Shown: positions 21,300-32,586, counted from the first letter of the stretch. The stretch: DNA of 64,000 nucleotides from Gigantopelta aegis (GCF_016097555.1 NC_054703.1:34805755-34869754), one strand, 5' to 3'. A program made the numbers and translations. Notes: a model not told the origin generated them from the sequence alone.

Positions 21300-21903
21300 A
21301 TATTTAGTCTCTTGGCCTTTTCCAACGATGGTTTTCCTCTTTGGTTATATTTACTGCATGGTAACTTAATGGCTGGTATTGAACATATAACTGGTTTATG
21401 GTCTGACAATGAGAGAGAACATTCATTATCTACAGTGGCATATGTAATGAATGGAATTAGATCACATGGAATTAAGATGTGGTCATTTGCCGACGATGGA
21501 CCATCGGCATATGACTCGTATGTATAAGATGGGCATTTGCAAAACGTCTGGACGTTGACTGATAATAGGTTATATTTACTAATAAACGTTTTGAAATTAT
21601 CACTCCTTTGTCTCCAATTAACACATACTTACGTCCTGCTATTTTTACATTCATATCACCAATGATCACTACTGTACCATTTAAACTGTATGCAATGTAA
21701 AGCTCGTCTAAAATATTTAAGTATTCTTGGAATAAATCGTCTGATAAGTTGGAAGAGGGGAGATAAACACAGATTACATAAACAATTGTAGAATTACTAA
21801 GCTCAACTTCAGCACCTATTATGCGGTCACTATCTATTTCTAATAAGCTTGTGCAATTAATCACGTCTTTACGAACAAGAAGAGCTACGCCGCCTTTGTT
21901 CAC
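21300..21903 (-). pseudogene. LINE APE-type endonuclease, broken
   Basis: The frame 21903-21472 contains GGVALLVRKD, YVICVYLPS and VVIIGDMNV (the GDxN active-site motif). After a frameshift, LSLSDHKPVICS (SDH motif at 21406-21389) completes the fold's C-terminal catalytic block. The upstream part resumes beyond the SINEs at about 22196-22270. Confidence 0.82.
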
Positions 21904-21924
21904 GTTGCGCTATATTCATTCATT

Positions 21925-22195
21925 TCAACTTATGTTCGTGCTTATATCCAATTAAGGGTCAGGCACGCTGTCCTGAGCACACACCTCGGCTATCTGGGCT
22001 GTTTGTCCAGGACAGTGGGTTAGTTGGTTAGTTGGTTAGTGGTTAGTGAGAGAGAAGAGGGTGTAGTGGCCTTACACCTACCCATTGAGCCCTTAAGAAC
22101 TCGCTCTGGGTTGGAACCGGTACCGGGCTGCTAACCCTGTACCTACCAGCCTGTAGTCTAATGGCTTAACCACTGCGCCACCGAGGCCGATGTTG
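21925..22195 (-). mobile_element. SINE family C
   Basis: Minus-strand copy: tail (TTCGTGCTTATATCCAATTA), middle block (GGTTAGTGAGAGAGAAGAGG) and head (GGCTTAACCACTGCGCCACC). The tRNA-like A box reads on the minus strand as TGGCGCAGTGGTTAAGCC. Inserted into the LINE endonuclease. Confidence 0.9.
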
Positions 22196-22273
22196 TGGTA
22201 TAGCATGGGGTCACGTTCTGTGGCACACTTCGTAAAAGCACAGTAATTGCTATCTATTGTATTTAAGAAGTTA

Positions 22274-22590
22274 CTGTAGCAAGTGGTAAAGCGCTCACTC
22301 GATGCGTGGTCGGTCTAGGATCGATCCCCATCGGTGGGCCCATTGGGCTATATCTCGTTCCAGCCAGTGCACCACGACTGGTATATCAAAGGCTGTGGTA
22401 TGTACTACCTTGTATGTGGGATTGTGCATTTAAAAGATCCCTTGCTGCTAAATGAAAAGAGTAGCCCATGAAGTGGTGACAGCTGGTTTCCTCTCTCAAT
22501 ATCTGTGTGTTCCTTAACCATATGTCTGACACCATATAACCGTAACTAAAATGTGTTGAGTGCGTCGTTAAACAAAACTTTTCTTTCGTG
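22274..22590 (+). mobile_element. SINE family B
   Basis: Plus-strand copy from AAGTGGTAAAGCGC to CGTCGTTAAACAAAAC, lacking the first few bases of the head. Also inside the LINE, opposite in orientation to it. Confidence 0.88.
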
Positions 22591-22794
22591 TCTAACTCAG
22601 TCTGTGTATGCTTGGAGACATTTTCTACGTTATCGTCAGGGCTAACATTTTTGGCGACTCCGTCATAATTGTCTCACAGTCCGAATGCTGGACACCATGT
22701 GTAAGTTGGTCCGATGTATAGTTCAAAGGTGTTTGAGACTTTCGGGGTGATTTGGTTATCGAGGTCGTTGCCTCAGAGTAATTTTTTTTTTTTT

Positions 22795-23076
22795 TTTTTT
22801 ATCGCATTTAACGTCCTTTTCAACGTTTGATAAACGTTTTCTTATATCGGTAGTTGATGTTGTGACTGATTTGATTAAATCTGCCATGTTTTTAATACTT
22901 TGTTCAATGTCTTTCACGTTTTAATTTATTAATAATACTTTTGATTTTAGGGACGAAACACCCACGTCACTGACCACACCAATGAGGTGATTTAGTTCTT
23001 TATTTTGAGATTCAAATTCGGCCCTGATCATTTTATTTTGGTCGTAGACTGTTTTACATTCTGCAAGAGTTTGTTT
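22795..23076 (-). pseudogene. LINE ORF1-like coiled coil
   Basis: Read on the minus strand: KTVYDQNKMIRAEFESQ, a stop, then VKDIEQSIKNMADLIKS and TDIRKRLSNVEKDV. Heptad-like spacing suggests the coiled coil seen in many LINE first ORFs. A T-run at 22780-22800 separates it from further sequence. Assignment to the same LINE is inferred from orientation and adjacency. Confidence 0.55.
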
Positions 23077-23374
23077 TAAAGGGACATTCCTGAGTTTGCT
23101 ACATTGTAAGATGTTTCCGACTAATAAAATATTTCTACGATTAAACTTACATATTAAATATATTTTGTTTAGAATATCAGTGTCTGTATATTCAATGTGT
23201 TTCTGGTTGTCTTAATATTTGTAAGAAACCCAAACTCGATATATTTTAGGAAATAAAATGAAATTTAACCTAATATAAATATTAGAACGATCAGAAACAC
23301 ATTTAATATACAGCCACTAATATTTGATGCAGAAAAAAGTCTCTGTTAGTCGATAACATTGCAGCAAACTCAAA
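23076..23374 (+). mobile_element. TTAA-type MITE, right end lost
   Basis: Starts TTAAAGGGACATTCC and matches the element at 49651 over about 290 bp (for example TTCTACGATTA, AGAACGATCAGAAACAC). The right terminal repeat is truncated at GCAGCAAACTC, where a SINE begins. The TTAA start suggests a piggyBac-like target preference. Confidence 0.82.
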
Positions 23375-23520
23375 CTGCTAATCAAAAAGAGTAGCCTATG
23401 AAGTAGCGACAGTGGGTTTCCTCTCTCATTATATGTGTGGTCCTTAACCATATGTCCGACACCATATAACTGTAAATAAAATGTGTTGAGTGCGTCGTTA
23501 AATAAAACATTTCTTTCCTT
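23375..23520 (+). mobile_element. SINE family B, 5' truncated
   Basis: Only the 3' half is present (AAAAAGAGTAGCCTATGAAG to CGTCGTTAAATAAAAC). Confidence 0.88.
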
Positions 23521-23605
23521 CGTTCGTGATTTATATTTCATTCACAAATGTTGACAAACTTCAAAAGTTCAAGCTTGTTTTTGTTGTTGTTGTTTTCTTT
23601 TGGGG

Positions 23606-23855
23606 GATGTTTGTTTAATGACACCACTAGAGCACATTGGTTTATTAATCATCGGCTATTGGATGTCAAATATATGGTCATTTTGACACAGTCATAAAGA
23701 TGAAACCCGCTACATTTTTCCATTAGTAGCAAGGGATCTTTTATATGCACCATCCCACAGAAAGGAGAGCACATACCGCCGCCTTTGATGTACTAATCGC
23801 TGTGCACTGGCAAGAGCGAGAAATAGCCCAATAGACCCACTGGGCTACATCTCGC
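23606..23855 (-). mobile_element. SINE family A
   Basis: Minus-strand tail (TTTAATGACACCACTAGAGC), body (GCACCATCCCACAGA) and the end of the head (GGGCTACATCTCGCCCC), with a deletion across the B box. Confidence 0.88.
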
Positions 23856-24253
23856 CCCAAATGAAATGTTCAAAGCGTGCATAAAACTCTTTAAGAAAAA
23901 TCAAAAAATCAAGAAAGGCCAGACCAGTTGAAAATCCACGATAACGTTGCGTTTCCGTAAATTGTGAACGCGGTTTAGTTACGAACACTTGTTGTACATC
24001 TTGTAGTAGTCATTTTACATCAACATTAGCGGGGTTTATCGCACAATTAGCACTAGCTCGTCAATCTACTGTTTGCTTTTGGTGTTGAAATCAAGAAATC
24101 GGTTTTTATCTGAAGGCTTTGAAGCTGAACCAAATGACCTGGCTTCAAACCCATTGGCGTACAACTCCCCATTTTGGAGGGTGGGCAGGCTGATTTTGAC
24201 CCACATTAAAGGAAAATGCCCGAATCTGGATGAAAGCATTGCTTACAAATGGG
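23856..24253. other. unassigned sequence
   Basis: No recognisable exon. The frame at 24073-24279 runs into a SINE and is not supported. Confidence 0.45.
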
Positions 24254-24560
24254 TCTGGCGGGACTTAGCCCAGTGGTAAAGCGCTCGCTTGATGCGCGAT
24301 CGGTTAGGGATCGATCCCCGTCGGTGGGCCCATTGGGATATTTCTCGTTCCAGCTAGTACACCACGACTGGTATATCAAAGGCCGTGGTGTGTGCTATCC
24401 TGTATGTGGGATGGTGCATATAAAAGATCCCTTGATACTAATTAAAATATGTATCTGGATTTTCTGTAAGACTATAATATGTCAAAATTACCAAATGACA
24501 CCCAGTAGCCGATGATTAATAAATCAACGTGCTCCAGTCGTTAAACAAAACAAACTTTAC
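24254..24560 (+). mobile_element. SINE family A
   Basis: Head TAGCCCAGTGGTAAAGCGCT with B box GGTTAGGGATCGATCCCC, the shared body, and a family A tail (TAGCCGATGATTAATAAATC) ending CGTTAAACAAAACAAAC. The tail abuts the 52-bp array directly. Confidence 0.9.
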
Positions 24561-26160
24561 ATTGTTTGTTCTTACAAACAGCTATATAGGAATGGAAATA
24601 CACGTTAAATTGTTTGTTCTTACAAACAGCTATATATAGGAATGGAAATACACGTTAAATTGTTTGTTCTTACAAACAGCTATATATAGGAATGGAAATA
24701 CACGTTACATTGTTTGTTCTTACAAACAGCTATTTATATAGGAATGGAAATACACGTTACATTGTTTGTTCTTACAAACAGCTATATATAGGAATGGAAA
24801 TACACGTTAAATTGTTTGTTCTTACAAACAGCTATATATAGGAATGGAAATACACGTTAAATTGTTTGTTCTTACAAACAGCTATTTATATAGGAATGGA
24901 AATACACGTTAAATTGTTTGTTCTTACAAACAGCTATTTATATAGGAATGGAAATACACGTTAAATTGTTTGTTCTTACAAACAGCTATTTATATAGGAA
25001 TGGAAATACACGTTAAATTGTTTGTTCTTACAAACAGCTATGTTATATAGGAATGGAAATACACGTTAAATTGTTTGTTCTTACAAACAGCTATTTATAT
25101 AGGAATGGAAATACACGTTAAATTGTTTGTTCTTACAAACAGCTATTTATATAGGAATGGAAATACACGTTAAATTGTTTGTTCTTACAAACAGCTATTT
25201 ATATAGGAATGGAAATACACGTTAAATTGTTTGTTCTTACAAACAGCTATTTATATAGGAATGGAAATACACGTTAAATTGTTTGTTCTTACAAACAGCT
25301 ATTTATATAGGAATGGAAATACACGTTAAATTGTTTGTTCTTACAAACAGCTATTTATATAGGAATGGAAATACACGTTAAATTGTTTGTTCTTACAAAC
25401 AGCTATTTATATAGGAATGGAAATACACGTTAAATTGTTTGTTCTTACAAACAGCTATTTATATAGGAATGGAAATACACGTTAAATTGTTTGTTCTTAC
25501 AAACAGCTATTTATATAGGAATGGAAATACACGTTAAATTGTTTGTTCTTACAAACAGCTATTTATATAGGAATGGAAATACACGTTAAATTGTTTGTTC
25601 TTACAAACAGCTATTTATATAGGAATGGAAATACACGTTAAATTGTTTGTTCTTACAAACAGCTATTTATATAGGAATGGAAATACACGTTAAATTGTTT
25701 GTTCTTACAAACAGCTATTTATATAGGAATGGAAATACACGTTAAATTGTTTGTTCTTACAAACAGCTATTTATATAGGAATGGAAATACACGTTAAATT
25801 GTTTGTTCTTACAAACAGCTATTTATATAGGAATGGAAATACACGTTAAATTGTTTGTTCTTACAAACAGCTATTTATATAGGAATGGAAATACACGTTA
25901 AATTGTTTGTTCTTACAAACAGCTATTTATATAGGAATGGAAATACACGTTAAATTGTTTGTTCTTACAAACAGCTATTTATATAGGAATGGAAATACAC
26001 GTTAAATTGTTTGTTCTTACAAACAGCTATTTATATAGGAATGGAAATACACGTTAAATTGTTTGTTCTTACAAACAGCTATATATAGGAATGGAAATAC
26101 ACGTTAAATGTGTTGTTCTTACAAACAGCTATATATAGGAATGGAAATACACGTTAAAAA
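24560..26160. repeat. 52-bp satellite array, about 31 copies
   Basis: The monomer contains TTGTTTGTTCTTACAAACAGC then TATAGGAATGGAAATACACG. Each monomer carries a hairpin, TGTTTGT-TCTT-ACAAACA. The central copies have CTATTTATATAGG and are almost identical. Copies near both ends carry a 50-bp variant with CTATATATAGG, a pattern expected from unequal exchange with homogenised centre and diverged margins. No gene-like spacing or flanking cas-like gene exists. Confidence 0.97.
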
Positions 26161-26249
26161 CGCCTCAGGTTAGAACATTTTCTAAGCACATCTCTATCGT
26201 TTTTGCCCGAATTTGAGGATTTGTTCCACTGCTAGCTGACGCAGTTGTC

Positions 26250-26776
26250 ACACACACACACACACGCACACGCGCATACACACACACACGCATACACACG
26301 CACACACGCACACGCACAAACACACGTACACACACACGTACACACACATACAGATACACACACACACGCACACACACACACATACACACACAGGTACACA
26401 CACACACGTGCGCACACACACACGTACACACACACGTACACACACAGACACACGTACACACACACATACATACACACACGCACACACACGCACATACACA
26501 CGTACACACACACACATACACGTGCACACACGTACACACACACGTACACACACACGCACACACAAACACACGTACACACACACATACATACACACACGCA
26601 CAACACACACACACACGTACACACACACAAACACGTACACGTACACACACACAAACACACACACACACGTACATACACACACACACGTACACACACAGAC
26701 ACAGACACGCACAAACACACACACACACAATACACACACACGTACACGTACACACACACATACATGTGTGTGTGTG

Positions 26777-26808
<32 letters not shown>

Positions 26809-26825
26809 TGCGTGCATGCGTGTGT
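26250..26825. repeat. (CA)n/(CACGTA)n then (GT)n/(GCGT)n microsatellite
   Basis: About 510 bp of CA-rich repeat on the plus strand switches at about 26763 to GT-rich repeat, giving an inverted arrangement around ACATGT. His-Thr and Cys-Val frames are artefacts. Confidence 0.97.
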
Positions 26826-26904
26826 CCTCCTCCAACATCACTTGTATTCGTGCTTGTCTTGTTTTCGTGTAGATCGAGTTCTATAGCGGTCAATGACTTC
26901 AAAG

Positions 26905-27135
26905 TTAAAAGTTATTTTTTGTTTAACGACACTACTAGAGCACGTTGATCTGTGAATCGTTGGCTATTGGATGTCAACGTTTCGATAATTTTGACAAGTA
27001 GACTTAGAAAGAAAACCCGCTACATTTTGTCCATTAGTAGAAACTGCTAAGGGATATTTTAGATGCACCATCTCACTGACAGGATAGCACATACCACGAG
27101 GCGAGTGTTTTACCATTGGACTACATCCCTCCCCT
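26905..27135 (-). mobile_element. SINE family A with internal deletion
   Basis: Minus-strand tail and body up to GATAGCACATACCACG, then the head remnant AGGCGAGTGTTTTACC. The middle of the body and head is missing. Confidence 0.85.
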
Positions 27136-27169
27136 GACATACGTATGTCAACAGCAACACACAAAAAAA

Positions 27170-27240
27170 CATATCGTATCGTATTGTGTTCTATTGTATT
27201 CTATTCTATTCTATTCTATTGTATTCTATTCTATTCTCTA
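27170..27240. repeat. (TATTC)n pentanucleotide repeat
   Basis: About ten interrupted units of TTCTA type. Confidence 0.9.
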
Positions 27241-27447
27241 TCCAGCTGGATGATATACTTGGCAACAGAAATGTTTTGGAATCTTTTAAATTCCATCCAG
27301 AATTAACTGTAAAGTTTTTAAAACACTGACTTCTATACAAAGTTTTAAAATATATTTACCTTGATTTTATGTATTGTATTATACTTTTTCCTGTGGTTTT
27401 ACATAAATATATATAAATATTATTTTCATATACTTACCATTTGTGAC

Positions 27448-27515
27448 ACCTAATAGCCGATGTGTATTTTTGTGCTGGGGTGTCGTTAAACAATCATTCA
27501 TTCATTCATTCATTC
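27448..27515 (+). mobile_element. short retroelement tail, family F
   Basis: ACACCTAATAGCCGATGTG, TTTTTGTGCTGGGGTGTCGT, TAAACAATCATTC followed by ATTC units. Matches 18284 and 47140. Confidence 0.7.
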
Positions 27516-27618
27516 TATCCTGTATTAATATCTTCTGGTGGTGTTCATTTGTTATTTATTTTTATTTTTGTTTTTTTATGTTTGTTTTTTTTTGTATTGT
27601 GGGTTTTTGGGGATGGGG

Positions 27619-27619
27619 T

Positions 27620-27682
<63 letters not shown>

Positions 27683-27826
27683 TGCGTGTGTTGGGGTTCT
27701 ATCAACTCCAGTTAGGTAAAACTTTATAGTTCATAAATTAATCAAGCTAGAAATTAACCTACACTCTCAGTGGATTGACTAGATAGATAGATAGATAGAC
27801 AGATAGATAGATAGATAGATAGATAG

Positions 27827-27857
<31 letters not shown>

Positions 27858-28110
27858 CATACATACATACATGCATACATACATACATACATATATATAT
27901 ATATATACACACACAGTCTATCCATACATTCATTAATTCATTCATTTTTATTTATTCAGTCAGTCAGTCAGTCAGTCAGCCAGTCAGTCAGTCACTCACT
28001 CACTCACTCAGTCAGCCAGTCACTCACTCACTCAGTCAGTCAGTCACTCACTCACTCACTCAGTCAGTCACTCAGTCACTCACTCAATCAGTCAGTCACT
28101 CGGTTAGTTT
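27619..28110. repeat. series of microsatellites
   Basis: (GT)n and (GCGT)n at 27619-27690, (GATA)n at 27780-27828, (CATA)n at 27829-27905, (CAGT)n/(CACT)n at 27955-28110. No coding sequence. Confidence 0.95.
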
Positions 28111-28159
28111 TATCATCCAAAGCAGTAGTATTTACGCATTTAATGGAGTAAATTAATAT

Positions 28160-28656
28160 TCTACAAACTGACCTGTATTTAGCAGCCACCTATATTAAGA
28201 CGCTGCTACGATTGGTGTCAATTAAGCACAGGTTCCACTGTGGTTATAACCTGCACCAAATTACTTTTGCAACATCTGTTATCGTAGGCGAAGTGACGTC
28301 GTAATCATTTTCAGATAATTATAAGATTGACACTGGTTCATAAAAATCATGCCTGGTTTATTTAACTCAGCCCCGTCAAGTGAAAATGTCATAGAACAAA
28401 CCAGCTTTTCACGTTTTTAACAGAACGTGCATTTTACACAATGAAAAATATCGATTCGCGTCTGTCTCTCATTTTATAAATTTCTCTAACCACAATTAAT
28501 GTATTTTCCCACAGTCGAGAAAACGTGAATTTGTACAATTCTTCGCTTGCTAAACTGGCAATTCTAAATACGGCGGAAGTAGGATGTCACTGGGCAAACA
28601 AAATGTCTGCTCATGCGCATTGGCAATTACTGGGGTAGTCGAAAGTTTTTGAGGTG
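28160..28656. other. upstream region of the peptide gene
   Basis: 28160-28215 holds a diverged CCTGTATTTAGCAGCCACC block like the MITE end at 62463. The remainder, up to the TATA box, looks single-copy and may contain promoter elements; I can name none with certainty. Confidence 0.4.
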
Positions 28657-28663
28657 TATATAA
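28657..28663 (+). promoter_or_regulatory. TATA box of the peptide gene
   Basis: TATATAA lies 134 bases upstream of the start codon, so initiation at about 28687-28693 would give a roughly 100-base 5' UTR without an upstream ATG in a good context. Inferred from position; no experimental start site is available. Confidence 0.6.
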
Positions 28664-28790
28664 CATAGTGTCAGTTTGCAATATCGATCATTCCATCTTG
28701 TTCACAGCTAGTACTAACAACTGAAGACGCTTTCCAAACAAAAACTCAAAAGTGTCGTAAAAGAAAAGTTTTAATCAAAAAGACAGAAAT

Positions 28791-28872
28791 ATGGGAATGT
28801 CCGTAACAACGTCGCTTATATGTGTTCTGATCGTTGGTGCTGCTGTAGCCGTTGTCACTGAGGGAATTTCAG
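28791..28872 (+). CDS. secreted cysteine peptide precursor, exon 1 (signal peptide)
   Basis: The first of two coding exons encodes residues 1-27 of a 96-residue precursor. MGMSVTTSLICVLIVGAAV and the following residues form a classic signal peptide: short polar start, hydrophobic core from residue 9 to 22, and small residues near position 25-28 for cleavage. The ATG has A at -3. The donor is G|GTAAGAC, phase 1, and the split codon gives Gly28 with exon 2. A TATA box lies 134 bases upstream. The gene is in the same strand as no other recognised gene here and its intron 1 is 11.3 kb, filled with SINEs. I do not recognise the protein family. Confidence 0.82.
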
Positions 28873-28974
28873 GTAAGACATTTTTTCAGTATATATTTGT
28901 ACGGTTGTTTGTTTGTGTCAGTGGGGCTGGGCATTTAGCTAGTGTATCAAAAACCGTGCTGTCCTATCTGTTTA

Positions 28975-29160
28975 AAAATCAGTGGCGGATATTGAAAATC
29001 CATTTAGGGGAGGGGGGCAATGACTTGAGGCATAATGCCAAAGGAACTTTGGGGGAGGTTTGGAGCGGGATTGTAAAAAAAAAATATAATAATAATATAT
29101 AATAAAAGTATAACTGTCGCAAAATTTAGGAGGCGGGCCCCTGGGGCTCCCTAGATCCGT
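28975..29160. mobile_element. dispersed repeat with GTGGCGGAT/ATCCG ends
   Basis: Begins AGTGGCGGATATTG, is G-rich in the middle and ends CCCTAGATCCGTATG. A similar, shorter element with CAGATCCAGG...CCTGGATCGG ends sits at 58049-58225. Probably a small non-autonomous DNA element. Confidence 0.5.
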
Positions 29161-30029
29161 ATGAAATGAGTATGAAAGATTCTTTGCCTATTTTGAAAAA
29201 AAAAATGCAGCACGTTTCGGCACATTTGTTCTGAAGTCTACTTGCCAGATTTTAACAACCAATAGATGATTATCAGTTAGTAATCTACGTTTTTCTAGTG
29301 GAGTCGTTAAAAAAAAAACTTGTTTAATATGTTCACATGCGCCTTTTTTATTTTATTCATATTACCTATGTAATATCTAAAACTTTGGTATGTACTGTGT
29401 CGTTTGAACGAATGATAGATTGGACACGCAAGACCGATTAGTTGTCGCTAAATATTAGTCCAGGAATTACGACTTTAAACAAAAACATTTCACAATTTTT
29501 TGATTATCATTGCGGAGGTGCGGGTGATATTTGTTTTGGGGGAATTACTTATTTTGGGGAGTGTTTGTTTTATTTTAGTTGCTTGCTTCTGTTTCTTTAA
29601 TTTATTCTTTTTTCTTTTTTTTCTTTTTTTTTCTTTCTTTTTTTTCTTCTTTTTCTCTTTCGTTAGTGGTTGATGTGAATGTGCTAACTACAGGATAGGT
29701 TTTAGTTTGAATAAAACGACATGTATACATTAAAAGCTTGTTTTGTTTAACAATCATTTGCTTTTAGTTAAAGATTTGTCCAGGAATTACAAAATCCTTC
29801 TTCATAATTTTTATATATAATTTTACAGGAGGGTGCTATTTGGTTGGAGGAGGGTTGGGGGTATTTATACTGATTTACATTGCGGCATGTTTGTTTCATT
29901 TATATTTGTTCTGTTTTTAATTCCTTTTTTCTTAATTTATTTTTTACTGTTTTGTTAGTGGTACGAATGGAGGTGCTAAATTCAGGATTAGTTTTAAGAT
30001 TATATAAAACAATATTCATATTAAAAGTT
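29161..30029. other. unassigned intronic sequence, T-rich
   Basis: 29600-29665 is T/C-rich. Two loosely similar stretches (29690-29780 and 29955-30030) share GTGCTAA...TTCAGGATTAGTTT-like words. No exon is seen. Confidence 0.5.
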
Positions 30030-30375
30030 AGCTTTTTATAACGATACCACTAGAGCACATTTATTTCTTAATCATCGGCTATTGCATGTCAAACATTTTG
30101 TAATTCTGACATATATAGACGTTAAAGAAATAAAGAAAAAATGTCCACTAGCAGCAAAGAATCTTTCATATACACTTTTTCGCAGACAGCATATTATCCG
30201 GTCTTTCATATACACTTTTTCGCAGACAGCATATTATCCGGTCTTTCATATACACTTTTTCGCAGACAGCATATTATCCGGTCTTTCATATACACTTTTT
30301 CGCAGACAGCATATTATCCGGTCTTTCATATACACTTTTTCGCAGACAGCATATTATCCGGTCTTTCATATTGAA
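30030..30375 (-). mobile_element. SINE family A whose body expanded to a 40-bp array
   Basis: The minus-strand tail (CACTAGAGCACATTTATTTC) leads into the body block AAGAATCTTTCATATACAC. From about 30163 a 40-bp unit (GTCTTTCATATACACTTTTT, CGCAGACAGCATATTATCCG) repeats five times. The unit is a diverged copy of the SINE segment CTTTTATATGCACCATCCC plus ACAGACAGGATAGC. Confidence 0.85.
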
Positions 30376-30394
30376 GTTGTAAGACAAGGGGAGG

Positions 30395-30492
30395 GGTGGG
30401 GGGCTCAATTAAAGAATGGTCTACCGATGGGGGTTCGATCCTGCGACCAAATCGCCTCAGGCGAACTTTCAACCGACTGAGCTAGATCCCGA
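30395..30492 (-). mobile_element. SINE family G head fragment
   Basis: Minus-strand head with GGGGTTCGATCCTGCGACC (B-box region) and CAACCGACTGAGCTAGATCC (A-box region), matching 33775-33995. Confidence 0.7.
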
Positions 30493-30685
30493 ATCTCACA
30501 TGTATACGGTGGTACAGCCATTTCAGAAACATATATTATTAACCGCAATTATTGTGGAAGGTAATGGTTGTGAAATGATCCTACTTCGCGTATATGCAAT
30601 CTGTATTACATGTATATTTAACCATGTTATCAAACGATTAATACGTTTGTATCAATTTATACGTTATATAAATCGCGTGAGAAGA
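30493..30685. repeat. 190-bp dispersed repeat, copy 1
   Basis: Starts GAATCTCACATGTATACG and includes TGAAATGATCCTACTTCGCG. It is about 85-90% identical by eye to 34553-34748. Both copies end against a SINE. Confidence 0.8.
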
Positions 30686-30689
30686 AGAA

Positions 30690-30914
30690 GGAAATGTTTT
30701 ATTTAACGACGCAAACATTTTATTTACGGTTATATGGCGTTGGGCATATGGTTAAGTACCACACAGATATTGAGGGAGGAAATCCGCTGTCGCCACTTCA
30801 TGGGCTACTCTTTTCGATTAGCAGCAAGGGATCTGTTATATGCACCATCCCATAGACAGGATAGCACATACCGCGGCCTTTATACCAGCCGTGGTGCATA
30901 AGCTGGAGCGAGAA
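30690..30914 (-). mobile_element. SINE family B, head missing
   Basis: Minus-strand tail (GAAATGTTTTATTTAACGAC), CTGTCGCCACTTCATGGGCT and body to GGAGCGAGAAAT. The head has been lost. Confidence 0.88.
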
Positions 30915-31635
30915 ATCCAGACGTTATTGGAAGCAGAGGAACTGTATATATGGGTTTTAGTTCTCCTTGTAGGATGTATACTACCAAATCAAATCCCAGT
31001 CACGACTATAACGACATATGTGGCTAAAACTCTTACCCAAAGCGTATCAATCGACATAAACACCACAAATATAAATACTATCACCCCTCACCCTTAAAGT
31101 GAATCAGAAAAAAAATGGGGGTGAAGCTGCCTATTTCAGAGATAACGGGTAGAGTCTATGACTATCCTAGTTCCGCAAAAAAATTGAGTACTTTTTTTTT
31201 ACAGGTACCCCATACATGTTTCAAGCACAAGGCTAATTAACACAGTGGTACTAGATAAAATAAAATTACATAAATTTTTTGCCCAGATAAAACTTTTTTT
31301 TACACCCAACACACTCACATTTATCACCAATCGCAGGACTTGTGGTGTTCACTTCTCTATCAAGAGTGAGGTGCACGTCGAACTTTGACCCAGCCGGAAG
31401 TTATTTGGTTTAGTACTACCTGTAGGATTTGTGTGTTTTTATTTATTTACTTTTTATACGGGTGGATGTGTATGTGTCATAGATGTTGTTGTCGGTTTTG
31501 TTTTGTTGTGTCTAGGGGGGGGAGGAGGTATTAAAATACTCCTGTTTTGTCGCTTGATTGATTAAAATATTTAAATTGTTGTTATTTAAATATAAATCCA
31601 TGTGGATAAATATATTTGGAATTACCTTTGGAAGA
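30915..31635. other. unassigned intronic sequence
   Basis: Intron 1 of the peptide gene. The frame at 30840-31097 begins in a SINE and is not supported. Confidence 0.5.
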
Positions 31636-31957
31636 GGTGCGGGACGTAACCTAGTGGTAAAGCATTCGCTTAATGCACGGTCGGTCTGGGATCAATCCCC
31701 GTCGGTGGACCCATTGGGCTATTTCTCGTTCCAGCCAGTGCTCCACAACTGGTGTAACAAAGACTGTGGTATGTATTATCCTGTCTGTGGGATGGTGCAT
31801 ATAAAATTTCCCTTGCTGCTAATCGAAAAGAGTAGCCCATGAAGTAGCGACAGCGGGTTTCCTCTCTCAATATCTGTATGGTCCTTAACCATATGTCCGA
31901 CGCCATATAACCGTAAATAAAATGTGTTGAGTGCGTCGTTAAATAAAACATTTCCTT
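31636..31957 (+). mobile_element. SINE family B, full length
   Basis: Head (TAACCTAGTGGTAAAGCATT, B box GGTCTGGGATCAATCCCC), shared body and complete tail. Confidence 0.9.
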
Positions 31958-32049
31958 GATTGGTTATAAGAGTTTTATTATCTAAGAAGAAATTAGGAAC
32001 ATGTACAGGGAGAGGGTATTTTCTCCATTTATTATATAACATTTAGTGA

Positions 32050-32400
32050 AATATCTTAAAGTATCAGTGAAATAAAAGTGTCGTCAGTCACTCAGTGACG
32101 ATAACACATTTTAGAGTGAAAGTTTCACTATTTCACTCTAAAATGTGTTATCGTCACTGTAGAAAGTGTTACCTTTACTGTAAGAAAGCCGGAAGTATTT
32201 TGCTGCTTGTAAATTGCCAAAAGTTATATAATAAATAGAATTTTTTATTTTTTTTGTCAATTATGATTTATATTTCATCTCGTGAAGTTTGCAATCATAT
32301 TACCCTCGTCACACAAGCGCGACTCGTGAGATATGATTACAAACTTCACTAAACGAGATATAAATCATGTTTGACAAAAAAACATGAAATACCCTGTATA
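32050..32400. mobile_element. two adjacent fold-back elements
   Basis: Arms at 32093-32121 and 32131-32159 are perfect inverted repeats (CAGTGACGATAACACATTTT, then AGAGTGAAA) around a short loop. A second, looser stem (ATGATTTATATTTCATCTCG with its complement CGAGATATAAATCAT) spans about 32255-32372. No protein is encoded. Confidence 0.8.
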
Positions 32401-32586
32401 TATGTACTGGAGAAGAAGTATATGACCCCAACTACAAACGTCGGTCGCTACAGTCAAGATACCCCTCCTCCACCCACTGCAAAAATATCTGCACACGTGC
32501 CTTAAAAATGTAAGTAAATTGCAATTTTAATAATGAAACAAAAAATACAATAAAAGTATTTTCTGAAAACCTTTTTAAATGGCTAT

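Larger units (their letters stand above)
18640..23076 (-). mobile_element. decayed APE-type non-LTR retrotransposon (LINE)
   Basis: Reading on the minus strand from 23076: a coiled-coil ORF1-like remnant, endonuclease, linker, reverse transcriptase and a C-terminal CCHC knuckle, then a stop at 18758 and a TATG/CATAC-rich 3' region. It carries frameshifts and stops throughout, an internal deletion after the catalytic ADD, a fold-back insertion (20262-20690) and two SINEs (21925-22590). The domain order APE endonuclease, RT, CCHC fits the CR1/Jockey-like assemblage; a finer clade cannot be given by eye. Confidence 0.88.

Noticed and set aside
21312-21527. 71-codon plus-strand frame
   Set aside because: Antisense to the LINE endonuclease SDH block.
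24560-26160. CRISPR-like regular array
   Set aside because: The whole unit, not only a short repeat, is identical between copies, so there are no unique spacers, and the genome is eukaryotic.
26165-26902. Cys-Val and His-Thr rich frames of 150-245 codons
   Set aside because: Pure products of CA/GT repeats; present in overlapping frames on both strands.
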